DNA of 64,000 bases from NCBI GenBank assembly GCA_963814955.1, contig CAWFEX010000002.1, positions 132,221 to 196,220 on the forward strand, given 5' to 3'. Both the position numbers and the translations under genes were made by a program. Under the pieces are notes generated by a model. It was not told the origin of the DNA and ran no database searches. It saw only the letters and a list, made by a program, of their open reading frames with translations. Shown one piece after another: positions 9,047 to 17,521 of this stretch. Numbering within the stretch: position 1 is the first letter of the stretch; each line of letters opens with the position of its first letter. The stretch comes from DATCJA01 sp963814955 (GTDB lineage: Bacteria > Acidobacteriota > Vicinamibacteria > Vicinamibacterales > UBA2999).

Positions 9047-10645
9047 CTAGGTTCTCGGCCCTGCCTCCCTGACCGCCGGCGCGACATCTTTCTCGAACTG
9101 CTTGAAGTTCTGAGCGAACATCGCAGCCAGCTTCCGTGCCTGCTCGTCGTACGCCTGTGGATTGGGCCAGGTGGCGCGGGGATCGAGAACGGTCTCGGGC
9201 ACACCCGGGCATGTCGCGGGTATGTCCACGTTGAAAATCGGATGCGGGCGATAGCTCACCTTGTCGAGCTGGCCGCTGAGCGCCGCCGAAATCATGGCGC
9301 GCGTGTGCGCAATCTTCATGCGGCTGCCGACCCCGTACGGTCCACCGGTCCATCCCGTGTTGACGAGCCACACTCTGGCGTTGTGCTGCTCGATTTTCTT
9401 CCCGAGCAGTTGGGCATAAACGTTCGGACTCAGCGGAAGGAATGGCGCGCCGAAACACGTACTGAAAACCGCCTTTGGCTCCGTCACGCCTTTCTCGGTG
9501 CCGGCCACGCGGGCCGTGTAGCCGGAAAGGAAGTGATACATCGCGCGCTCGGGCGTCAACCGCGCAATCGGCGGCAGCACGCCGTAGGCATCGGCCGTGA
9601 GCATGACGATGTTCTGCGGATGACCAGCCTGACCTGTGAGGATTGCGTTGTCGATGAAGTTGAGAGGATACGAGCCGCGCGTGTTTTCCGTGAGCGACGC
9701 GTCATCCAGATCGAGAACGCGCGTATCGGGGTCCATGACGACGTTCTCGAGCAGCGTTCCAAACCGGCGCGTGGTCGCATAAATCTGCGGCTCGGCCTCC
9801 GCAGACAGCTTGATGACCTTCGCGTAGCAGCCGCCTTCGAAATTGAACACGCCGCGATCGCTCCACCCGTGCTCGTCGTCGCCGAGCAGCCGCCGGACCG
9901 GATCACTCGACAGCGTCGTCTTTCCGGTGCCTGACAGGCCGAAGAAAAGCGCCGTGTCGCCGTCCTGGCCGACGTTCGCCGAGCAGTGCATCGAGAGCAC
10001 GCCCTTCAGTGGCAGCACGTAGTTGAGGATCGTGAAGATCGATTTCTTGATCTCGCCGGCGTAGCTGGTGCCGCCGATCAGAACCAACCCTTTGCCGAGA
10101 TGGACGAAGATGAAGCAGTCCGATCGCGATCCGTGCCGGGCAGGGTCGGCCTTGAAATTCGGCGCATCGATGACCGTGAACTGCGGTACATGCACGGCCC
10201 TCAGCGCCGGATCGTTCTCGGGCAGGAACATGTTTCGCGCGAACAGGTTGTGCCAGGCGAACTCGTTCACAACCCGCACCGGTACGCGATACGCCGGATC
10301 GGCACCTATCCAGGCGTCAAGGACGAAAAGCTCCTTATCCTGGAGATACGCCACCAGGTCGCGGTGCAACGCGTCGAATGACGACGGGTCGATGCCGCGA
10401 TTCAGGTCGCCCCAGTTGATGTGCGGTTCGCTCGAGGGCTCGCGCACAAAGAACTTGTCGTTGGGCGATCGTCCGGTATGGTGACCTGTCCGGGCAACCA
10501 GCGGTCCTTCCGCAGCGATCTGACCTTCGCGTCGCTGGAGAGCGACTTCGGTGAGCACCGGATTACTCAGGTTCCAGTGAACCGGGCCTGAGCGAAGAAT
10601 GCCGGCCGCCTCAAGCCCCCGCGCACGTTCAACTTGAATGGCCAT
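9047..10645 (-). CDS. pckA: Phosphoenolpyruvate carboxykinase (ATP)
   Basis: The protein has 532 residues from the ATG at 10645 (MAIQVERARGLEAAG). It converts oxaloacetate and ATP to PEP, CO2 and ADP for gluconeogenesis in the cytoplasm. Motifs are GRSPNDKFFVREPS (substrate arginine region), the metal-site histidine region MHCSANVGQDGD, the kinase-1a P-loop FFGLSGTGKTTLSSDP, the FNFEGGCYAKVI segment, and the adenine-binding region with TGWTGGPYGVGSRM. Length and motifs are those of the ATP-dependent enzyme, not the GTP form. Its stop lies four bases before the gatB GTG, suggesting cotranscription. It is divergent from the ECF sigma gene. Confidence 0.96.
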   Translation of the reverse strand: MAIQVERARGLEAAGILRSGPVHWNLSNPVLTEVALQRREGQIAAEGPLVARTGHHTGRSPNDKFFVREPSSEPHINWGDLNRGIDPSSFDALHRDLVAYLQDKELFVLDAWIGADPAYRVPVRVVNEFAWHNLFARNMFLPENDPALRAVHVPQFTVIDAPNFKADPARHGSRSDCFIFVHLGKGLVLIGGTSYAGEIKKSIFTILNYVLPLKGVLSMHCSANVGQDGDTALFFGLSGTGKTTLSSDPVRRLLGDDEHGWSDRGVFNFEGGCYAKVIKLSAEAEPQIYATTRRFGTLLENVVMDPDTRVLDLDDASLTENTRGSYPLNFIDNAILTGQAGHPQNIVMLTADAYGVLPPIARLTPERAMYHFLSGYTARVAGTEKGVTEPKAVFSTCFGAPFLPLSPNVYAQLLGKKIEQHNARVWLVNTGWTGGPYGVGSRMKIAHTRAMISAALSGQLDKVSYRPHPIFNVDIPATCPGVPETVLDPRATWPNPQAYDEQARKLAAMFAQNFKQFEKDVAPAVREAGPRT

Positions 10646-10762
10646 AAAGGAACTCCGATGGTAGCGGCCGCGTCGGAACCAAGTCAACGGGTAAGAGTGC
10701 CCTCAACCCGTTTGGAGTATAGTACTTGGACTGGTAAACGCGCCGTTTCAGGCGCCGTATTC

Positions 10763-11413
10763 ATGTCCAGAACGATTCCACGGCGAACATCGTCTCCGAC
10801 GGCTCTGCCAGCGCCCGCACCCCTGCGGTCTCGCGACTCGGAAGTGGCGGCCGAAGTCAAGGCACTGTTCGTCGTCGGGAAACGTGATGCCGCACGCGAG
10901 CGATTCGCCGAGCTCGTCACGCTGCTGCAGCGTCGCGCGGCGCGCATCGCGTATCAATACTTGCGGGACCTGCATGATGCCGACGAAGCCGTGCAGGATG
11001 CATTCGTAAAGGTGTTCACGCACATCACGACCTACCGCGAAGAGCTCCCATTCGAGGTGTGGTTTATCCGGATCCTCGTCAACCGGTGTCTCGATCTGCA
11101 GAAGGCTCGCTCCCGCCGTCTTCGATGGACGGTGCCAGCCTCATCTTCTTCAGGTCAGACGCTTACCCCGGAGCCCGTAGCTCCACAGCAGACACCCGAA
11201 GAGCGGCTGCTGTCGAGCGAACGCGGGCAACGGATTATGGCGGCAGTCGATCAGCTCCCCGAACGACAGCGGCTCGTGTTCACTCTCTGTCAGATTGCCG
11301 AGCAGACCACGAACGAAGTCAGCCAGACGCTGGGCGTCAGCGAGGCGACGGTTCGTGTCCACCTGTTTCGGGCCGTTCGGAAGCTGCGCGGCTTGCTGGC
11401 GCGTGAGCGATGA
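10763..11413 (+). CDS. ECF-type RNA polymerase sigma factor
   Basis: The protein has about 216 residues from the ATG at 10763 (MSRTIPRRTSSPTALPAP). Region 2 is seen as AARERFAELVTLLQRRAARI, YQYLRDLHDADEAVQDAFVK and TYREELPFEVWFIRILVNR. After a variable linker, region 4 carries LPERQRLVFTLCQIAEQTT and the helix-turn-helix VSQTLGVSEATVRVHLFRA. The spacing fits a group 4 (ECF) sigma factor. It overlaps the downstream membrane anti-sigma gene by 4 bp (ATGA), the common arrangement for a sigma/anti-sigma pair. The first 25 residues are proline-rich and may not all be translated. Confidence 0.9.
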   Translation: MSRTIPRRTSSPTALPAPAPLRSRDSEVAAEVKALFVVGKRDAARERFAELVTLLQRRAARIAYQYLRDLHDADEAVQDAFVKVFTHITTYREELPFEVWFIRILVNRCLDLQKARSRRLRWTVPASSSSGQTLTPEPVAPQQTPEERLLSSERGQRIMAAVDQLPERQRLVFTLCQIAEQTTNEVSQTLGVSEATVRVHLFRAVRKLRGLLARER

Positions 11414-11994
11414 AGATGCGCAACGGTCATCTGTCGGACGATCGGCTCATTGACGTGTACCTGGACGAAGCGCCGTTCGCGGCCGAACGACAGCACCTCG
11501 ACGACTGTCCGGCCTGCGCGCAACGCAGCGCGGCGCTGCTGCGCATGTTGTCCGATGTGACCACTGTGGCGACAGCAGAGGCCGACGCCGTGTTCAGCGC
11601 GGACCGCCTGGCGAAACAGCGAGCGCGGATTCTTCACCGACTCGACCAGGACGGACGACCCGGCCGCGTCATTACGTTCCCCGCTCACTCCGTTCATGGG
11701 CCGTCGCTACGCGCCCGTCCGGGCATGCGTTGGATTGCAGGTGCCGCCGCGGCCGGACTCCTTATCGGCGTGCTCGCCGGACATCTCGTGCACGTCGTGC
11801 CGTATCAGTGGAGAGTCGCTCCGGCGCAGTCCGTGCTTCAGCCGGCAGGAGCAACACTGCAAGCGGTGTCGACCACGATGTCAGAAGAAGAGTTTCTCGG
11901 ACTACTGGAAGTCGCCATCGAAGGCACCGGCGGCGCTTCGCTGCGCCCGCTTGACGACATGACGCCGCGCGTCTGGGACGTCGCGACGCAGTAG
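11410..11994 (+). CDS. Membrane anti-sigma factor with zinc-finger-like N-terminus
   Basis: The 194-residue protein starts MKMRNGHLSDDRLIDVYLDE, followed by HLDDCPACAQRS, which has the HxxxCxxC signature of ZAS-type anti-sigma domains. A transmembrane helix (WIAGAAAAGLLIGVLAGHLV) lies near residue 105, with a short extracytoplasmic tail rich in acidic residues. It probably holds the upstream ECF sigma at the membrane until a signal is received. It overlaps the sigma gene by 4 bp. Its stop codon TAG overlaps the likely GTG start of ispH (TAGTG), which ties all three genes to one transcript. Confidence 0.85.
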   Translation: MKMRNGHLSDDRLIDVYLDEAPFAAERQHLDDCPACAQRSAALLRMLSDVTTVATAEADAVFSADRLAKQRARILHRLDQDGRPGRVITFPAHSVHGPSLRARPGMRWIAGAAAAGLLIGVLAGHLVHVVPYQWRVAPAQSVLQPAGATLQAVSTTMSEEEFLGLLEVAIEGTGGASLRPLDDMTPRVWDVATQ

Positions 11995-13173
11995 TGCCCC
12001 CGCTGATTTTCCGCAAAGGCCTCGATCTCAAGCACGAGGTCGCCGGCGTCCTGGCCGAGAGCTATCACAGCGATCTCATCGAGGCAATCAAGCAGCGCCG
12101 ACTTCCAATACACCTCCGGACGCATCACTGTTCACCTCGCTCGTGAATTCGGCTTCTGTTACGGAGTGGACCGCGCCGTCGATTACGCATACCAGGCCCG
12201 GCGGCGCTTTCCGCAACGTACGGTCTATCTGACCGGCGAGATTATTCACAACCCGCATGTGAACGCCGAATTGCGCGCTCAGGGGATTCGCTTCCTCACC
12301 GACGCGGGGGAATCGCTCGACCGTGTCACACCCGCCGACGTCGTCATTCTGCCGGCGTTTGGAGTGACGATCGAGCTCCTTGCCGATCTTCAGGAACGCG
12401 GGTGCATCCTCGTCGACACCACGTGCGGATCGGTGCTGAACGTCTGGAAGAACGTGAAGCGGTACGCGGAGGAAGGCTTTACTTCAATCATTCACGGCAA
12501 GTACTGGCACGAGGAGACACGGGCCACCGCGTCACAGGCGCTTCATGCCGGCAGCGGCCGGTACCTGATCGTGCTCGATCGCGAAGAGGCCGGGATCGTA
12601 TGCGATTACATTCGCGCCGGCGACAATCCCGCGGCGTTTCTCGCCCGATTCGATCGCGCCACGTCGCCGGGATTCGATCCTGACCGCGACCTGCAGCGCA
12701 TCGGCTGCGCCAACCAGACGACGATGCTCAGCTCGGAGTCGCTCGAAGTGGGTGAGATGCTCAAGGGGGCGATGCGCAGCCGGCACGGTGAACGGGGCCT
12801 GCTGGAGCGCTTTCGCGCCTTCGACACCATCTGCAGCGCGACGCAGGACCGGCAGGATGCGGTCAAGATACTGCTCGACGAACAGAAAGTAGACCTGATG
12901 GTCGTGATTGGCGGCCTCAACAGCAGCAACACGTGCAACCTGGCGCGAATCTGCGCCCTCCAGGTGCCCACCTATCACATTGCGGATCCGGAAGGTCTGC
13001 TCTCAGGAATGGCGATCCGCCACAAGCCGGTTGGACGGCCGGAAGAGGTCACGACGACCAACTGGCTGCCGCCGGGCAAGGTGACGATCGGCCTGACGTC
13101 CGGCGCTTCGACGCCCGACAACCTCGTGGATGCGGCAATCCGGCGACTGGATCGAATCGCGAACGCCGGGTAG
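11994..13173 (+). CDS. ispH: 4-hydroxy-3-methylbut-2-enyl diphosphate reductase (frameshifted near N-terminus)
   Basis: IspH is the last enzyme of the MEP pathway, making IPP and DMAPP through a [4Fe-4S] cluster. The three cluster cysteines are seen in EFGFCYGVDRA, LVDTTCGSVLN and SNTCNLARIC. Other family segments are LTGEIIHNPHVN, HGKYWHEETRATASQ, FDTICSATQDRQD and LTSGASTPDNLV. The N-terminal extension (LIFRKGLDLKHEVAGVLAES) starts at a GTG overlapping the anti-sigma stop. It shifts to the main frame near 12105, where removing one C from AGCGCCGAC restores it. Without this repair the protein would start after the first cysteine. Length after repair is about 392 residues, as in the longer IspH forms. 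Confidence 0.92.
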
Positions 13174-13212
13174 TAGCTAGTCTGAATCCGGTGACGCGAC
13201 CGAATGACGGCG

Positions 13213-13470
13213 CTAATTCGATCCCGTCTCCGGCTCAATCGTGATGCGGACCCGCTGACCCACCCGGGAGCGCATGTAGGCGTGAAGCTCGCTGCCGGGC
13301 TTGACGACGATCATGGTCTGGTTATCGATCGCGAAGTAGCCTTCCTGCGCCTCCTGGTCGGTGGCGCCGACGCGACCTCGCAGCGTGAATCCCTGCTGCG
13401 CGAGGGCGACTCCGGCCACCAGCAGGGCAAGTATCATGAGTATGACCACCAGTCGTCTCATCGTCGCCAT
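13213..13470 (-). CDS. Small secreted protein, unknown family
   Basis: The protein has about 82-85 residues from an ATG at 13470 or 13461. The signal peptide MRRLVVILMILALLVAGVALAQ is clear. The mature part (GFTLRGRVGATDQEAQEGYF, then MIVVKPGSELHAYMRSRVGQ) resembles a small beta-barrel or OB-like domain. Its end, VRITIEPETGSN, suggests binding or modification of a wider complex, but no family was recognised. It is convergent with ispH and divergent from the Spy-like gene. Confidence 0.65.
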   Translation of the reverse strand: MATMRRLVVILMILALLVAGVALAQQGFTLRGRVGATDQEAQEGYFAIDNQTMIVVKPGSELHAYMRSRVGQRVRITIEPETGSN

Positions 13471-13668
13471 CCTCGGCGTAAAATACCGCCACTGCAGGTT
13501 ACGGCTACCCGGCTGAGCGACCGGGTGCGACCCTGCTATCTTCCAGCCACGCGCGCAATCCATATGCCACGCACCGCTTGCAGCCGAAACCCATGGTATT
13601 GGTATTACTTGCAGCCAGATCCAGTAAACAGGTCTGGCAGGCCAACCGTATTGTCGGACAGGTCACCC

Positions 13669-14097
13669 ATGAAAGTCTCGAAAATACTGATCCGGTCGGG
13701 CGCCCTTGTCACCCTGGTGATTCTGGCGGGTGCGCCAGTTCTGGCGCAGCGCGGTAAGTGGTGGCAGGACGAGCAGTTCCGCCGCGAGCTCGCTCTGACC
13801 GTCGAGCAAAGCGCCCGGCTCGAGGCGATCTTCCAGAAGACCCAGCCGACACTGCGCGAGCGCATGGACAGCTTGAACCGGGCGGAAGAGCAGCTCGATC
13901 GGCTTATCGAGAAAGGCGATGATGCGTCCGTGCTCGAGTACGTGGGAATCGTCGAAACGGCCCGTTCGGAGCTGAACAAGACACGCACGATGATGCTGTT
14001 GCGGATGCGGCGCACCTTGACGGCCGATCAGTGGGCCAAGTTCACCGCGCTGGCCGAGGAACGCAACAACCGGGATCGCAGTCGCCGCCAGCGCTGA
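13669..14097 (+). CDS. Spy/CpxP-like periplasmic protein
   Basis: The 142-residue protein has a signal peptide (MKVSKILIRSGALVTLVILA, cleavage near VLAQ). Two long amphipathic helices follow: FRRELALTVEQSARLEAIFQ, with the hydrophobic LTVEQSARL pattern related to LTxxQ, and LRMRRTLTADQWAKFTALAE, which repeats the LT..Q motif. This is the pattern of Spy/CpxP and heavy-metal-resistance (CzcE/CnrX-like) sensor-chaperones. It sits 33 bp ahead of the efflux operon in the same direction and probably is the periplasmic partner or sensor of that system. Confidence 0.75.
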   Translation: MKVSKILIRSGALVTLVILAGAPVLAQRGKWWQDEQFRRELALTVEQSARLEAIFQKTQPTLRERMDSLNRAEEQLDRLIEKGDDASVLEYVGIVETARSELNKTRTMMLLRMRRTLTADQWAKFTALAEERNNRDRSRRQR

Positions 14098-14130
14098 TTC
14101 GCTGATTCGATCACTTTCAGGAAACTTCAT

Positions 14131-15955
14131 ATGTCTGTTGTGCAGTTTGACGCCAATCGACCGTCCGCGCGTTTGATTCGACCGTCTGCCCTGGCGACGC
14201 TGGTTCTGCTGGTGATCCCGGCAATGTCGTTTGCCCAGGATACGGCCGAGCAGACCCGTCTCGCCGACATTGCACGTGTCGCCGCCCAGCGATTCATCGC
14301 CGCGCGCACCGAGGCAGAACAGACGCGACCCACAGCGCCTCAGGCGCCTCCTGGTACGCTCGCAGATCTGACGCTGGAAGAAGCAACGACGCGGGCGCTC
14401 GAACGCAACCTCGAGCTGGCTGTCGAGCGTCTGAATCCGCAAACCTTCGACCTCACGATTGCACGCCTCCGGGCGGCGTATCACCCCATCGCCACGTCGA
14501 CGTTCCTCCAGCGCGCCGTCGTGCAGCCGCCCACCAACCAGCTGAACGGCGGCAACATCGTGCAGAACGACACGACCGACTACAACGCCGGCATCTTTCA
14601 GGCGCTGCCGTGGGGCGGCGGTGATGTGTCCTTCCAGTTCAACAACCGGAAGCAGGTGACATCGAACATCTTCGCCAACTTCAATCCGACCTACACATCC
14701 AACTTCAACCTCACGCTCACTCAGCCGCTGTTGCGCGGATTTCTCATCGACAACAACCGGCAGCAGCTCCGCGTCACGGCGATCAATCGCGAGATTTCAG
14801 AAATCCAGCTCCGCGGGACGATCGCGGCGACGCTCTCGGACGTGCGGAACGCTTACTGGGAATTGCTGTACGCCATCGAGGCCATGGAGGTTGCTCGCGG
14901 ATCGCTGACGCTGGCGGAACGGCTCGTGGAAGACAACCAGACGCGGGTGGAGATCGGTACGATGGCCCCTCTCGACGTCGTGCAGGCGCAGGCAGAAGCC
15001 GCTACGCGTCGTCAGGCGGTGGCGCAGGCCGAGGCGACGTGGCGCACGGCCGAGCTCAGCCTGAAGCGTCTCATCGTCGGCGGCACCGATGATCCACTCT
15101 GGCGGGCGGCACTCAATCCGGTCGATCAGCCAATCTTCGCGCCCGAGGCGCTCGACGTCGAAGGCGCCGTGCGCCAGGCGTTGCAGAACCGGTCGGATCT
15201 GGAGCAGGCCCGCCGTCAGATTCAGGGAAACAACACCACGCTGGAGTTCATGCGGAACGAGACCCTTCCGAACATCGACCTCCTTGCCACGTATGGCGCG
15301 CAAGGCCTCGGCGGCACGCAGTTCATTCGTCAGGGCACCGGGCTGGGCAGTACCGGTGATCGGCACGGTCCCGGGCGGTTATGCCGACGCCCTGCGCACG
15401 TTGACCGGGATCAGCTATCCGACGTGGAACTTCCAGTTGAACCTGTCGTACCCGCTTGGCTCCAGCGCCGCGGCCGCCAATTACGCACGCGCACGCATCC
15501 AGCTGAACCAGTCCACGGCACAGCTGAGGGCTCTCGAGCTGCAGGTAGCCACTGAAGTTACCAACGCCGCCCTCCAGGTCGAGAGCAGCTTGACGCGATA
15601 CGAGACCGCGACGGTAGCGCGGCAACTCGCCGAAACGCGTCTCCAGGCGGAACAAAGCCGCTTCGAAGTCGGACTGTCCACCAACTTCTTCGTCGTGCAG
15701 GCACAGCGCGATCTCGCAACTTCTCAGAATTCCGAGCTGAGAGCGCTCCTCGATTATCGGCGAGCCCGTGTCGACTTCCAGCGCGTGCAGGAAGCGCCGG
15801 GTGCGCGAGGCGGCGGTGTCACCTCGCTCAACGCCGGCGGCGGCGGTGGAGGAGGAGACGTCAATGCCGGCGGTGCCGGCGCCGCCGGGGGTGGGTTTGA
15901 CGCCGGCGGCTTTGGCGGAGGCGGCTTCGGCGGCGTTGGGGGCGGCCGGAATTAG
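14131..15955 (+). CDS. TolC-family outer-membrane efflux protein (frameshifted)
   Basis: The protein has about 607 residues after joining two frames at about 15345. The first part has a signal-like segment (LATLVLLVIPAMSFAQ), then LADLTLEEATTRALERNLEL, the usual first helix of TolC repeats. The second part carries the other coiled-coil repeat (LELQVATEVTNAALQVESSL, LETRLQAEQSRFEVGL.TNFFV). The C-terminus is an unusual glycine-rich tail with runs of GGGGGGG and GGGFDAGGFGGGGFGG. Outer-membrane duct of a tripartite exporter with the membrane-fusion and RND genes that follow. Substrate is unknown. Confidence 0.88.
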
Positions 15956-15959
15956 GACA

Positions 15960-16016
15960 ATGAAAAAAATCATCGTGGCGACTGCGGCCGCCGGTGGCGG
16001 AAGTTCAGGGACATGA
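15960..16016 (+). CDS. Possible 18-codon ORF between TolC and MFP genes
   Basis: ATG AAA AAA ATC opens an 18-residue frame starting MKKIIVATAAAGGG, and its TGA overlaps the ATG of the membrane-fusion gene. The beginning mimics the MFP N-terminus (MKKFVV), so it may be a duplicated start or a coupling leader. It could equally be chance. Confidence 0.2.
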   Translation: MKKIIVATAAAGGGSSGT

Positions 16017-17462
16017 AGAAATTCGTCGTGATTGGCGTGGTGATTGCCGCTGCTGTCGGCCTGGCTGCGTACGCAGGCTGGTTCAGCCGCGATCCGGCGG
16101 CGGCCCAGACGCCCAATGGAGCGGGGGCCGATGCCGGAGGCGGCCGGCGTGGCAGCGGCGCCGGACGTGAGGGATTCGGCGGTGGACGTGGTGGCCGAGG
16201 TGGTACTGGCCCGATGACCGTTGAAACCGCGACAGCCACTCGCGGGTCGGTCGCTCAGCAGCTCGTCGTTGTCGGTAACCTGATTGGTGATGCGACGGTC
16301 GCGGTCGTACCTCGCGCGGCCGGCCGGCTCGAAGCGATCTACGTACGACTCGGCGACCCGGTGAAACGCGGTCAGCGGATCGCGAAGATCGAGGATTTCG
16401 AGCTTCAGGAACAGGTCAAACAGCAAGAGGCCGGTCTCGAGGTGTCGCGTGCCACGATTCGTCAACGCGAAGCCGACCTGCAGCTCGCGGAAACCAACGC
16501 GGAACGCTCCCGCAACCTGTTCGAGCGGCAGCTTCTGCCGAAGCAGACCCTCGACGACACCGAGGCACGCTACCAGGCCGCCGTCGCGCAGCTCGACCTC
16601 GCGCGCGCCCAGAACACACAGTCGTCAGCGCGGCTGGACGAGTTGCGGATCAATCTGGCCAACACCGTGGTCGTCTCACCGGTCAACGGCTTCGTCGCGC
16701 GTCGTGGCGTCGACCCTGGCGCATCCGTCGGTCAGAATGCCGCCATCGTCGATGTCGTGGACATCAGCCGCGTCCGGCTGGTCGCCAACATCGTTGAAAA
16801 GGATTTGAGCCAAATCCAAGCGGGCGACATGACCCGGGTCGAAGTCGATGCGTACCCCGGCGAGGTTTTCACTGGTCGGATCGCACGTCTCGCGCCGGTC
16901 CTCGATCCGGCGACTCGGTACTGCGCCGATCGAGGTCGAAATTCCGAACCCGGGTTTCAGGTTGAAGCCGGGCATGTATGCTCGCGTGACGGTCACTACT
17001 GACGAACGGAAGGACGCGCTCGTCGTACCGACCAACGCCGTCGTCGACTATACGGGACGGCGCGGCGTGTTCGTAGCATCCGGCGACAGCACGGTGTCCT
17101 TCAGACCGGTCCGCGTCGGCATCGAAGAGAGCGAACAGATTGAGATTCTCGACGGTGTTGCCGAGGGCGACCGCGTGGTCACAACTGGTGCGGCGGGTCT
17201 CCGGGACGGCGACCGTGTCGTGCTCGCGGATGACTCGGCCGGACGCCGCGGTGACGGCGAGGGTACGGCGGGGCCTCCGGGCGACCGTGAAGGCCCGCCG
17301 ACAGATCGGCAGGGCAAGGCCGCCGATGCACCGCGCGCGGGTGCCGCTGGAGCCGTTTCGTCGGACCGCCAGTTCGGCGGTGCCGCGGCTGGCGGCGAGA
17401 ATGCCGGACGCCGCGGGCTTGGAGGCAGGCGCGGACAGCGTCCTGCCACGGCGACACCTTGA
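16013..17462 (+). CDS. RND periplasmic adaptor (HlyD/AcrA family membrane-fusion protein; frameshifted)
   Basis: About 482 residues result when the frames are joined near 16915 (LDPATR to TAPIEVEIPNPGFRLKPG). A membrane anchor (FVVIGVVIAAAVGLAAYAG) precedes a Gly/Arg-rich linker. Then come the lipoyl-like half (GRLEAIYVRLGDPVKRGQRI), a coiled-coil hairpin (about 140-210), the second lipoyl half (VVSPVNGFVARRGVDPGASV), and beta-barrel and membrane-proximal domains (VVPTNAVVDYTGRRGVFVAS). The C-terminal tail is again Gly/Arg-rich. It links the RND pump to TolC. The gene order TolC-MFP-RND and the close spacing indicate one operon. Confidence 0.9.
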
Positions 17463-17475
17463 AAAAGATTGGAGT

Positions 17476-17505
17476 GTAGGGGCCGACCTTAAGGTCGGCC
17501 CACTA
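17476..17505. repeat. GGCC...TTAA...GGCC palindrome inside the efflux operon
   Basis: A perfect palindrome (GGGCCGACCTTAAGGTCGGCCC, 17480-17501) flanked by GTAG and CTAC lies between the MFP and RND genes. It may act as a transcript stabiliser, attenuator or REP-like element. There is no U-tract, so it is not a classical terminator. Confidence 0.75.
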
Positions 17506-17521
17506 CTTCGCGGAGAGTGTG

